In this document: piece by piece, positions 8,337 through 15,062 of the stretch
Numbering within the stretch: the stretch's first letter is position 1
How the letters are laid out: each line of letters starts with the position of its first letter
Origin: UBA1740 sp045587025
GTDB taxonomy: Bacteria > Bacillota > Clostridia > Oscillospirales > CAG-272
Reading direction: 5' to 3'
Length of the DNA stretch: 16,055 bases
NCBI GenBank assembly: GCA_045587025.1
Contig: JAZNBK010000023.1
Span: 1 to 16,055, forward strand
Made by a program: the position numbers and the translations under genes
The notes under the pieces: generated by a model
The model's database searches: none
The model's input: the letters and a program-made list of their open reading frames with translations, nothing else
What the model was told of the DNA's origin: nothing

Positions 8337-10190
8337 ATGAGAATTCTTTATAATAGCAAGGATACTAACTTTAAAATGCCCTTCGGTACTCTTACCGAAG
8401 GGCAAAGATGTAAAATGTCCGTTCATATCCCAAAAACCTGTCTCGCCAAAACGGCTTCTATCGTTTTTCTGCGTGAGGACGGGGCGGATTATTGCTCGGT
8501 AGATATGACGCTCTCCGAGACGGTGGGCGATTACGATATTTTTTCGGGCGAATTTTCTCTTTCTGAGGCGGCGCTCTATTTTTATTATTTCAGAATAACG
8601 ACGCAGAACGAGTCATTCTCGCTTTACAGAGAGGGATATGACAGGACGAATATGGAAGCAGGGGAGCTTTGGCAGCTATCCTGCGTGCCGAATGATTTTG
8701 ACGTGCCGAGGGAATTTTGCGGCGCGGTTATGTATCAGATATTTCCCGATCGCTTTAATCAGGTGGGGTGCTGTGATACAAGCGAGAAGCTGAAGCCGTT
8801 CTGGATACACGAAAACAAGCGGGATATCCCCGAATACCGTCCAAACGAGAACGGAGAGGTTCAGAACTGCGATTTCTACGGAGGAAACCTTAAGGGTATA
8901 ACAGCAAAGCTCGATTATCTCTGCGAGATGGGCGTTGGAGTAATATATCTTAACCCAATCTTTAAGGCGTGGTCAAATCATAGATACGATACGGCGGATT
9001 ATCATAAAATAGACGAGCTTTTAGGTGACGAGCAGGATTTCGCTACGCTATGCGAAGCTGCGCACGCAAGAGAAATAAAAATCATTCTTGACGGCGTTTT
9101 CTCGCATACGGGCAGTAACAGTAAATATTTTGACAAGCTCGGTATATTTGGAAACGGGGCGTATCATTGCCCCGAATCTCCCTACCGCTCCTGGTACGAT
9201 TTTGAAGAATATCCTACCGTCTATAAGTCGTGGTGGGGGATCGATACCTTGCCCTGCGTTAATGAAACAGACGAGGGCTTTAAAAATTATATTATCGATA
9301 GCGACGATAGCGTGATAGCGCATTGGTTAGGGCTTGGCGCAGACGGATTCCGACTTGATGTGGCGGATGAGCTTCCCGACGAGTTTATTTCGGCGCTCCG
9401 CGCTCGAATTAAGGGCATAAAGCCCGATGCGCTCCTTATAGGAGAGGTTTGGGAGGATGCGTCAAGCAAGATAAGCTACGGCAAGAGAAGAAGGTATTTC
9501 GTCGGCGGAGAGCTTGATTCCGTTATGAATTATCCATTCAGAAATTGTATTATCGATTATCTGAGGAAGAACGACGGCGGAGTTTTATTCAAGGAGACGG
9601 TAATGAGCATAGCGGAGAATTATCCGAGATGCGTTCTCGATACGCTTATGAATATGCTTTCAACTCACGATACCGAGCGTATACTTTCCGTCCTTTCTCC
9701 CGATCTTACGCCGAATGATAAAGAGGCGTGCGCCGGCTATAAAATGCCAGGCGCAGCGAGAGAAATTGCGCTTATCCGTATGAGAGCGGCGACGTTTTTG
9801 CAATTTACGCTTCCGGGCATGCCCTGTATATACTACGGTGATGAAATAGGGACGGAAGGCCTTGGAGATCCGTTTTCACGCGGTTATTTCGAATGGGATA
9901 GAGTAGAAGGAAACGCTCTGCGTAGCTTTTTTATCAGATTGGCAGAGCTTAGAAACGAAAATGAAGCGCTTAAATACGGCGATGTTTCGGTCGAGAGTGA
10001 CGGAAACGGCAGGGTTATAATTGAACGCAGATATTGCGACGATATATGCCGCGCGTACGTTAATGCGGGCGCAAGAGAGGCGATAGAGATAAAGGGAGAG
10101 GTGCTTCTCTGCGAGAGAGCGCAGATAGAGGATAACGTAGCTTTCCTTGACGAGTACGGCTTCCTTTTGGAGAGACAAAGAAAAAAATAA
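8337..10190 (+). CDS. GH13 alpha-glucan hydrolase (neopullulanase/cyclomaltodextrinase-like)
   Basis: A 617-aa alpha-amylase-family enzyme with no signal peptide, so it acts on internal glucans. Residues 1 to about 120 look like a beta-sandwich carbohydrate-binding domain of the type found before neopullulanase-like catalytic domains. The barrel begins around VMYQIFPDRF (131-140). Conserved regions are DGVFSHTG (252-259), the nucleophile Asp341 in GFRLDVADE, the acid/base Glu370 in GEVWE, Asp445 in STHDTER and a MPCIYYGDEIG motif. Exact specificity (neopullulanase, maltogenic amylase, cyclomaltodextrinase or amylopullulanase type) cannot be settled by eye. It starts 1 nt after the glgP stop with only a weak GGAAAA upstream, so it probably relies on coupling. 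Its place between glgP and glgB suggests that it trims or debranches limit dextrins, in place of a GlgX-type enzyme, which is absent. That role is inference. Confidence 0.88.
   Translation: MRILYNSKDTNFKMPFGTLTEGQRCKMSVHIPKTCLAKTASIVFLREDGADYCSVDMTLSETVGDYDIFSGEFSLSEAALYFYYFRITTQNESFSLYREGYDRTNMEAGELWQLSCVPNDFDVPREFCGAVMYQIFPDRFNQVGCCDTSEKLKPFWIHENKRDIPEYRPNENGEVQNCDFYGGNLKGITAKLDYLCEMGVGVIYLNPIFKAWSNHRYDTADYHKIDELLGDEQDFATLCEAAHAREIKIILDGVFSHTGSNSKYFDKLGIFGNGAYHCPESPYRSWYDFEEYPTVYKSWWGIDTLPCVNETDEGFKNYIIDSDDSVIAHWLGLGADGFRLDVADELPDEFISALRARIKGIKPDALLIGEVWEDASSKISYGKRRRYFVGGELDSVMNYPFRNCIIDYLRKNDGGVLFKETVMSIAENYPRCVLDTLMNMLSTHDTERILSVLSPDLTPNDKEACAGYKMPGAAREIALIRMRAATFLQFTLPGMPCIYYGDEIGTEGLGDPFSRGYFEWDRVEGNALRSFFIRLAELRNENEALKYGDVSVESDGNGRVIIERRYCDDICRAYVNAGAREAIEIKGEVLLCERAQIEDNVAFLDEYGFLLERQRKK
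8377..8404 (+). repeat. Perfect 12-bp hairpin inside the start of the GH13 gene
   Basis: TGCCCTTCGGTA (8377-8388) and TACCGAAGGGCA (8393-8404) are exact reverse complements around a CTCT loop. The hairpin begins 40 nt into the GH13 coding region and encodes the PFGTLTEGQ segment. No T-run follows, so it is not a standard terminator. It could act as an mRNA-stability or processing element that sets different levels for glgCDAP and the downstream gh13-glgB, or as a brake on GH13 translation. Confidence 0.55.
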
Positions 10191-10214
10191 TTTTTTGATG
10201 GTGGGGGGATTATA

Positions 10215-12242
10215 ATGACAGAGAAGAGACAAATGAAAATACTGAAGATCGACCCGCATTTAAATCCCTTTGAAAAGGATATAGAGCAAAGGGTAGACAA
10301 ATATAAGAGAAAAAAGAAAGAGCTGCTCGGTTATCGCAAAAAGATAGAGGATTTTGCGAACGGCTATAAATATTTCGGCTTTCACCGTACGCCAAGCGGT
10401 TGGGTATACAGAGAATGGGCGCCTGCGGCTGATGCAATGTACCTTACGGGAGATTTCAACGGCTGGGATATATACGCCCACCCTATGCAAAAGAAGGAAA
10501 ACGGAGTTTTTGAAGCTTATCTTGAGGGTAAGGATGCCCTCAGGGCAGGTCAAAAAGTGCAAACGATAGTTGTCAATTCGGGAAAGGTCCTTCGCCGTGT
10601 TCCGCTTTATGCCACGAGGGTAGTTCAGGATTCGAAAACGTATCTTTGGTGCGCGGAGATAGAGGAAACGCTCAAGGACTATCCATGGACCGATGCGGGC
10701 TTTACGCCCGAAAAGACGCCGTTTATATATGAAGCGCATATTGGAATGGCGCAGGAAAAGGGAGAGGTCGGTAGCTATTCAGAGTTTATCGACAACATCC
10801 TTCCTCGCATCAGGGATGCGGGATATAATACCATACAGCTTATGGCTATTATGGAGCATCCCTACTATGGCTCGTTTGGATATCAAGTCTCCAACTTCTT
10901 TGCACCATCCTCCCGATACGGAAGGAGCGAGGGTCTGAAACGGCTGATAAATGAAGCGCATAAAATGGGAATTGCCGTCCTTCTTGATATCGTGCACTCT
11001 CACGCAGTGAAAAACACAAACGAGGGTATTAACGAGTTCGACGGAACCGTATATCAGTTTTTTCACGAGGGCGAAAGAGGAGATCACAGGGAGTGGGGAA
11101 CGAAGCTTTTTGATTACGGCAAAAACGGCGTTTTGCACTTTTTGCTCTCAAATTTGAAGTATTGGATGGAGGTTTTCCATTTCGACGGCTTCCGCTTTGA
11201 CGGAGTTACCTCAATGCTCTATCGCGATCACGGGCTTGGCGCTTCTTTTGTAAACTATAGTATGTATTTTTCAGATAATACCGATGCAGATGCGGTGACC
11301 TATCTTTGCCTTGCAAACGAGCTTGTGCATAAGCTGAACCCAAACGCCATTACCGTGGCTGAGGATATGTCGGGAATGCCCGGTATGTGTCTGCCAATAT
11401 CGTATGGCGGAATTGGCTTTGATTACCGGCTTTCTATGGGCGTGCCTGATCTTTGGATAAAGACGCTTAAAGAAAGTCGCGACGAGGATTGGGATATGTG
11501 GAAGCTCTGGTATGCGCTTACCGCACGTCGCCCGAAGGAGAAGAATATCGGATACAGCGAGTCGCACGACCAGGCGCTTGTCGGAGATAAAACCATAATG
11601 TTCCGCTTGTGCGACGCAGAGATGTATACCAATATGAGCAAGCAGACGCCAAGTATCGTTATTGATAGAGGAATTGCATTACATAAAATGATACGACTTG
11701 TTACGGCTTCGCTTGCGGGCGAGGGATATCTCAACTTTATGGGTAATGAATTTGGACATCCCGAATGGATAGATTTTCCGAGAGAGGGCAACGGCTGGAG
11801 CTACCATTACTGTCGTAGGCAGTGGCATCTCAGAGACGACGAGATGCTTCGTTACAGTGAGCTTGACCGCTTTGACAGAGCGATGATAGCTATGCTCAAG
11901 GACGAGGATATCCTTGATAAAGAGACGGTCAGCAGATGGATAGATCAGAACGAAAAGGTTATTATCTACACGAAGGGAGATATCGTTTTTATATTTAATT
12001 TCAATCCCACGAAGTCACTTGAAAAATATTTTATACCCGTCGGCAAAGCGGGGGAATATCGGGTTATTTTAAGCTCGGATGACGTGAATTTCGGTGGATT
12101 TGGACGGGCGAACGGGGCTTATCGGTATCAAACGGTAAAAACGAAGGAAAAGAATATAGGATTTTTCTGCTATCTTCCGAGCAGAACTGCGTTGGTATTA
12201 AAAGCAACGCCAAAAGATTTTTCTAAGAAGGCGAAAAAATGA
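10215..12242 (+). CDS. glgB: 1,4-alpha-glucan branching enzyme, eukaryote-like type (GH13_8-like)
   Basis: Cuts an alpha-1,4 chain and reattaches it by an alpha-1,6 bond, making glycogen branches. The 675-aa protein has an N-terminal CBM48-type domain (about 55-150, with YREWAPAADAMYLTGDFNGW) and a GH13 barrel. Its motifs are LLDIVHSHAVKN (256-267), the nucleophile Asp329 in FRFDGVTSMLY, Glu383 in AEDMSGMPG and Asp452 in YSESHDQALVGDKT. From memory of the family, FRFDGVTSMLY, SHDQALVGDK, AEMYTNMS and GYLNFMGNEFGHPEW match the eukaryotic starch/glycogen branching enzymes (GH13_8) far better than the usual bacterial GH13_9 sequences. It starts 24 nt after the GH13 gene behind a GGGGGG tract (10203-10208). 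It ends the glg operon, and its stop overlaps a tiny ORF. The function is firm; the subfamily is a by-eye call. Confidence 0.95.
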   Translation: MTEKRQMKILKIDPHLNPFEKDIEQRVDKYKRKKKELLGYRKKIEDFANGYKYFGFHRTPSGWVYREWAPAADAMYLTGDFNGWDIYAHPMQKKENGVFEAYLEGKDALRAGQKVQTIVVNSGKVLRRVPLYATRVVQDSKTYLWCAEIEETLKDYPWTDAGFTPEKTPFIYEAHIGMAQEKGEVGSYSEFIDNILPRIRDAGYNTIQLMAIMEHPYYGSFGYQVSNFFAPSSRYGRSEGLKRLINEAHKMGIAVLLDIVHSHAVKNTNEGINEFDGTVYQFFHEGERGDHREWGTKLFDYGKNGVLHFLLSNLKYWMEVFHFDGFRFDGVTSMLYRDHGLGASFVNYSMYFSDNTDADAVTYLCLANELVHKLNPNAITVAEDMSGMPGMCLPISYGGIGFDYRLSMGVPDLWIKTLKESRDEDWDMWKLWYALTARRPKEKNIGYSESHDQALVGDKTIMFRLCDAEMYTNMSKQTPSIVIDRGIALHKMIRLVTASLAGEGYLNFMGNEFGHPEWIDFPREGNGWSYHYCRRQWHLRDDEMLRYSELDRFDRAMIAMLKDEDILDKETVSRWIDQNEKVIIYTKGDIVFIFNFNPTKSLEKYFIPVGKAGEYRVILSSDDVNFGGFGRANGAYRYQTVKTKEKNIGFFCYLPSRTALVLKATPKDFSKKAKK

Positions 12243-12328
12243 AGCAAATTGATAGACAAAAGCTATACGACCTGCTTCTTACTATCCCGTGTGGCGCAGC
12301 ATTGATCGCTGTTTACTGTAAAAACTGA
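12239..12328 (+). CDS. 29-codon ORF overlapping the glgB stop
   Basis: ATG at 12239 shares an ATGA overlap with the glgB stop and is preceded by AAGAAGG at a workable distance. The product is 29 aa, MKQIDRQKLYDLLLTIPCG followed by AALIAVYCKN. Its stop lies directly against the AAAGGAG of the next gene. The first 19 residues faintly resemble the N terminus of O6-methylguanine methyltransferase-like proteins, which often read LYxLLxxIPxGxV. The stretch may therefore be a remnant of such a gene truncated by deletion, or a coupling peptide. The match is short and unproven. Confidence 0.3.
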   Translation: MKQIDRQKLYDLLLTIPCGAALIAVYCKN

Positions 12329-12341
12329 AAGGAGAACGATT

Positions 12342-12899
12342 ATGCGTAAAAATTTTGGAGCTAAAACATGGCTTTATCCTATGCCCGTGCTGATTGTAGG
12401 CACGTATGACGAAAACGGAACGCCCAACGCTATGAATGCCGCCTGGGGTGGTATTTACGACACCAATCAGGTAATGCTCTGCCTTGCGGATGATCACAAG
12501 ACCACAGAGAATATCAAGAAGTCGGGCGCGTTTACCGTCAGCTTTGCTACGTCAAAGACGGTCGTGCCGTGTGACTACGTCGGTATTGTTTCAGCAAACG
12601 ATGTGCCCGACAAATTCGCAAAGGCGGGCTTCCACGCCACAAAGAGCGAGTACGTCAACGCCCCCATCATCGAGGAGCTTCCCATGACGGTGGAGTGCAA
12701 GCTCATCAGGTTCAATGAGGACGGCATTTGTATCGGCGAGATAGTCAACGTCTCCGCCGACGAGAGCATTCTTGACGAAAACGGCAAGGTCGACGCAAAA
12801 AAGCTCGATCCCATCATCTACGACAGCGTCACGCACGCATATTGGAGCTTTGGCGAGAAGGTCGGACAGGCGTTCTCGGACGGCAAGAAAATAAAATAA
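12342..12899 (+). CDS. Flavin reductase-like FMN-binding protein
   Basis: A 185-aa protein of the flavin reductase-like split-barrel family (PF01613 type), which binds FMN and often serves as a flavoredoxin or NAD(P)H-flavin reductase. The diagnostic N-terminal block is YPMPVLIVGTYDENG (12-26), followed by TPNAMNAAWGGI. HKTTENIKKSGAFTVSF near residues 52-68 is also typical. AAAGGAG lies 8 nt before the ATG. It heads a group of small genes downstream of glgB and is followed after 19 nt by another FMN enzyme, a nitroreductase, so a joint redox role is plausible. No promoter or terminator is evident in the 99-nt gap after glgB, and read-through from the glg operon is possible. The physiological substrate is unknown. 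Confidence 0.88.
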   Translation: MRKNFGAKTWLYPMPVLIVGTYDENGTPNAMNAAWGGIYDTNQVMLCLADDHKTTENIKKSGAFTVSFATSKTVVPCDYVGIVSANDVPDKFAKAGFHATKSEYVNAPIIEELPMTVECKLIRFNEDGICIGEIVNVSADESILDENGKVDAKKLDPIIYDSVTHAYWSFGEKVGQAFSDGKKIK

Positions 12900-12918
12900 T
12901 TGAAAGAAGGAAATAACG

Positions 12919-13449
12919 ATGAATTTTACGGAGATAGCTGAAAACAGACAGTCATGCAGAGCGTATAACCCTGATCGCGCGGTAGAAGAGGAAAAGCTCA
13001 AACGTATTCTCGAATCCGCCAGACTTTCCCCTTCGGCGTGCAACGGTCAGCCATACCACATTACCGTTTGTAAGGAAGATGCCGCAAAAAAGGTGGCAAG
13101 GGCTACGCAGGGAATGGGAATGAATAAATTTGCTACCGACGCGCCTATTCTGCTTGTGCTCTCGGAGAAGCCGTACGTGGCGTCGGCGGCGCTTGGAGCA
13201 AAGGTCAAGGGCAACGATTATCGTTCTATCGATATCGGCATTTTGTCAGCGTATATCACGGCGGAAGCCACAGCGCAGGGACTTGGTACTTGTATCCTTG
13301 GTTGGCTTGACGACGGTGAGATACGCAAGATATGCGGGCTCGACGGAGCGGTGCGCCTTGTTATAACCCTCGGTTACGCAAAGGACGACGACAAGCTGCG
13401 TGCGAAAAAGCGCAAGGATATGGATGACCTTGTCAGCGTTGTGGAGTGA
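12919..13449 (+). CDS. Nitroreductase family FMN protein (short type)
   Basis: A 176-aa member of the nitroreductase family, which are FMN-dependent NAD(P)H oxidoreductases. The N-terminal NRQSCRAYNPD (9-19) matches the RxSxRxY FMN-phosphate site. ARLSPSACNGQPYHITV (34-50) and DIGILSAYITAEATAQGLGTCILGW (about 105-129) are the other standard blocks. It is shorter than the classic roughly 200-220-aa enzymes, as is common for clostridial members. AAAGAAGGA lies upstream. It sits 19 nt after the flavin-reductase-like gene and 4 nt before the acetyltransferase, so the three probably form one transcript. The real substrate (quinones, nitroaromatics, flavins or others) cannot be told. Confidence 0.9.
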   Translation: MNFTEIAENRQSCRAYNPDRAVEEEKLKRILESARLSPSACNGQPYHITVCKEDAAKKVARATQGMGMNKFATDAPILLVLSEKPYVASAALGAKVKGNDYRSIDIGILSAYITAEATAQGLGTCILGWLDDGEIRKICGLDGAVRLVITLGYAKDDDKLRAKKRKDMDDLVSVVE

Positions 13450-13453
13450 ATTA

Positions 13454-13936
13454 ATGGATAACACAAAATTCAGATATGCAAATGAAAACGACACGGCACT
13501 GATCTTGAGCTTTATCAAAGAGCTTGCCGCATACGAGAAAATGTCCGATCAGGTAGTAGCGGACGAAAATTTGCTCCGCGAGTGGATATTCGAGAAGAAG
13601 AAAGCGGAGGTCATCTTCGCATTGGAGGAGGGAAAAGAAGTCGGCTTTGCACTCTTCTTCCATAACTTTTCCACCTTTCTTGGCAGAGCGGGAATATACC
13701 TTGAGGACCTTTATGTAAGACCCGAATATCGAGGTCGCGGACACGGGAAAGGGCTTATCCGTGAGCTTGCCAGCATCGCCGTGGAACGTGGCTGCGGAAG
13801 GCTTGAATGGTGGTGTCTTGACTGGAATAAGCCGAGTATCGATTTTTATCTCGCACTCGGTGCCCAAGCGATGGACGAATGGACGACCTATCGCTTTTCG
13901 GGCGAGAGCCTTCGTAAGCTTGCCGAGAGAGAATGA
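13454..13936 (+). CDS. GNAT acetyltransferase, SSAT-like
   Basis: A 160-aa GCN5-related N-acetyltransferase. The acetyl-CoA loop is visible in LEDLYVRPEYRGRGHGKGL (residues 80-98), with the R/Q-x-x-G-x-G/A pattern as RGRGHG. The WCLDWNKPSIDFYLALGA segment matches the spermidine/spermine N1-acetyltransferase (SSAT)-like branch, where WNxPSIxFYxxxGA is typical, so the acceptor may be a polyamine or related amine. I chose the ATG at 13454, which is preceded by GGAG overlapping the nitroreductase end. An upstream in-frame ATG at 13400 would add 18 residues overlapping the preceding gene and lying outside the GNAT fold. The gap of 4 nt suggests coupling. Confidence 0.88.
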   Translation: MDNTKFRYANENDTALILSFIKELAAYEKMSDQVVADENLLREWIFEKKKAEVIFALEEGKEVGFALFFHNFSTFLGRAGIYLEDLYVRPEYRGRGHGKGLIRELASIAVERGCGRLEWWCLDWNKPSIDFYLALGAQAMDEWTTYRFSGESLRKLAERE

Positions 13937-13966
13937 GGACCATAAAAAACGGAAAGGATTTTAGAG

Positions 13967-14587
13967 ATGACAGAGCTTGAAAAGATAGCATACGCAAAAT
14001 CATTTATAGATAAATTGGCAAACGGCATCAATCCGTTGGACGATACACCCATCCCCGAAGACGATATTGCGAATAATGTTCGCCTGTCGAGATGCTTTTT
14101 CTATGTGTCTACGATTCTCCAAAAGGAGATCGATAGGGAGCGGAGAAAAGTTTCAAAGGAGAAGAAACCAGAGAAACTTCCATTTTCAATCACGCCTGAA
14201 CAGCTTCAACGGTTTGAATATTCTCCGTATCCTATTTCTGTATCTGCTATGGGTAAAAAAATCAATTGGTTAGTCAGAGAAGATATTGAAGAAAAGAGAA
14301 TGGAAAAATTTTCGTATCGAAAGATCAATTATTGGTTGCGTGATATTGGAATGATCGAATGGCGTGAATGGGGCAACGGGAAGTCAAAACGCTTCCCGAC
14401 AGCAGAGGGTGAGTCGATTGGACTTATTTTGCAGATCTGGGAGAATTATGGTAGAAAATCTCCTGTAATTTACCTTTCGGAAGAAGCTCAACACTTTATT
14501 ATCGATAATTTTGAAGCAGTAATGGCGGCCGAAAAAGGAAGCATTTCACCCGCACCCGAGGAGGATGAAGAGGGAACGAATGATTAA
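13967..14587 (+). CDS. Hypothetical protein, 206 aa, possible winged-helix C-terminal half
   Basis: I recall clostridial proteins with a similar opening (ELEKIxYxKSFIDKLANGINPLD) and a conserved ending (YLSEEAQHFIIDN), but none with a function I can name. No signal peptide or membrane segment is present. Residues 60-80 are lysine/arginine rich. Residues about 90-185 have the look of a helix-turn-helix or winged-helix module (KINWLVREDIEEKRMEKFS, then RKINYWLRDIGMIE and a WGNGKSKRFPT turn). The acidic tail (EEDEEGTND) resembles a disordered end. A weak AAAGGA lies about 11 nt upstream. It overlaps the next gene's start by 8 nt. Base composition is more AT-rich than in the genes on either side, hinting at separate ancestry. 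Such proteins can be accessory or mobile-element genes. Confidence 0.75.
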   Translation: MTELEKIAYAKSFIDKLANGINPLDDTPIPEDDIANNVRLSRCFFYVSTILQKEIDRERRKVSKEKKPEKLPFSITPEQLQRFEYSPYPISVSAMGKKINWLVREDIEEKRMEKFSYRKINYWLRDIGMIEWREWGNGKSKRFPTAEGESIGLILQIWENYGRKSPVIYLSEEAQHFIIDNFEAVMAAEKGSISPAPEEDEEGTND

Positions 14588-14864
14588 GGAACTAATGCAC
14601 GATCCCATTTTCCTTGAAGAACTGTGGCACGGCAACATCATACCGCAAGAGGATAGCCGAACTAACTCGCCGGAGATGAAAGAGTTGCTCAGTTACATGG
14701 CAAGGCATCATGAGGACTTGGAGAAAAGCTTCTCGGACGAGCAGAAGGAAATCTTCGAAAAGTTCCACGACTGTTGGAGTGAATACATGAGCCTTGCGGA
14801 AAAGGCAATTTTTGTGTACGCCTTCAAACTTGGAGCAAAAATGATGCTTGAAACGATGCAATAA
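14580..14864 (+). CDS. DUF6809-like small protein
   Basis: A 94-aa acidic helical protein with the layout of the DUF6809 family: an N-terminal ILEELWxGNI-type motif (here FLEELWHGNIIPQE), then a central helix, and a C-terminal EKAIFVYAFKLGAKMMLE. I chose ATG 14580, which has AGAGGG at a normal distance and overlaps the end of the preceding gene by 8 nt. An upstream ATG at 14565 has no correctly spaced ribosome binding site. Function is unknown. Family members are widespread in Firmicutes and often sit near mobile or phage-related genes. A terminator-like hairpin follows 12 nt after the stop. Confidence 0.75.
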   Translation: MIKELMHDPIFLEELWHGNIIPQEDSRTNSPEMKELLSYMARHHEDLEKSFSDEQKEIFEKFHDCWSEYMSLAEKAIFVYAFKLGAKMMLETMQ

Positions 14865-14876
14865 CTAGCAGGGAAG

Positions 14877-14909
14877 AATCGTGTGGAAACATACGATTTT
14901 TCTCTTTCT
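14877..14909 (+). terminator. Intrinsic terminator-like hairpin with GAAA loop
   Basis: AATCGTGTG (14877-14885) pairs with CATACGATT (14890-14898) around a GAAA tetraloop, with one G-T wobble. It is followed by TTTCTCTTTCT. It lies 12 nt after the DUF6809-like stop and would end the 12342-14864 gene run. The T-tract is interrupted by cytosines, so it may be moderate in strength. Confidence 0.65.
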
Positions 14910-14931
14910 ACCGTGGGTGTGGATATATTCC

Positions 14932-14990
14932 GCTCCCAAAGAAATGGGGAGCAATAAACAAAGAATAAGGCGGCGGAGAAATCCGTCGCC
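14932..14990 (+). other. Two further hairpins upstream of the dehydrogenase promoter
   Basis: GCTCCC (14932-14937) pairs with GGGAGC (14947-14952) around a 9-nt loop. GGCGGCGGA (14969-14977) pairs with TCCGTCGCC (14982-14990) around a GAAA tetraloop, nine pairs with one G-T wobble. Neither has a T-run on the plus strand. They may be decayed terminators, insulating structures or parts of a small RNA. The remaining stretch to 15007 shows nothing else. Confidence 0.45.
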
Positions 14991-15007
14991 GTGTTCATAT
15001 ATTGCGG

Positions 15008-15036
15008 TTGAAAAAGGACGAAAATTATGGTATAAT
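15008..15036 (+). promoter_or_regulatory. Consensus SigA promoter for the dehydrogenase
   Basis: TTGAAA (15008-15013), a 17-nt spacer and TATAAT (15031-15036), with an extended -10 TG at 15028-15029. Transcription would begin near 15043, giving a leader of about 20 nt with AGGAGGT (15052-15058) before the ATG at 15063. This is one of the strongest promoters in the window. Confidence 0.8.
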
Positions 15037-15062
15037 AAGGTATCGAAATTCAGGAGGTAATC

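Noticed and set aside
10523..10557. Alternative hairpins inside glgB (TGAGGG/CCCTCA versus TGCCC/GGGCA)
   Set aside because: The stems are only five or six base pairs and lie within coding sequence, so chance is a sufficient explanation.
13400..13453. A longer start for the acetyltransferase at ATG 13400
   Set aside because: It would overlap the nitroreductase by 50 nt and add residues not expected in a GNAT fold. The ATG at 13454 has a ribosome binding site and the usual N terminus.
14565..14579. A longer start for the DUF6809-like gene at ATG 14565
   Set aside because: The GAGGAGG abuts this ATG with almost no spacing, whereas the ATG at 14580 has a properly placed AGAGGG and gives the usual family length.
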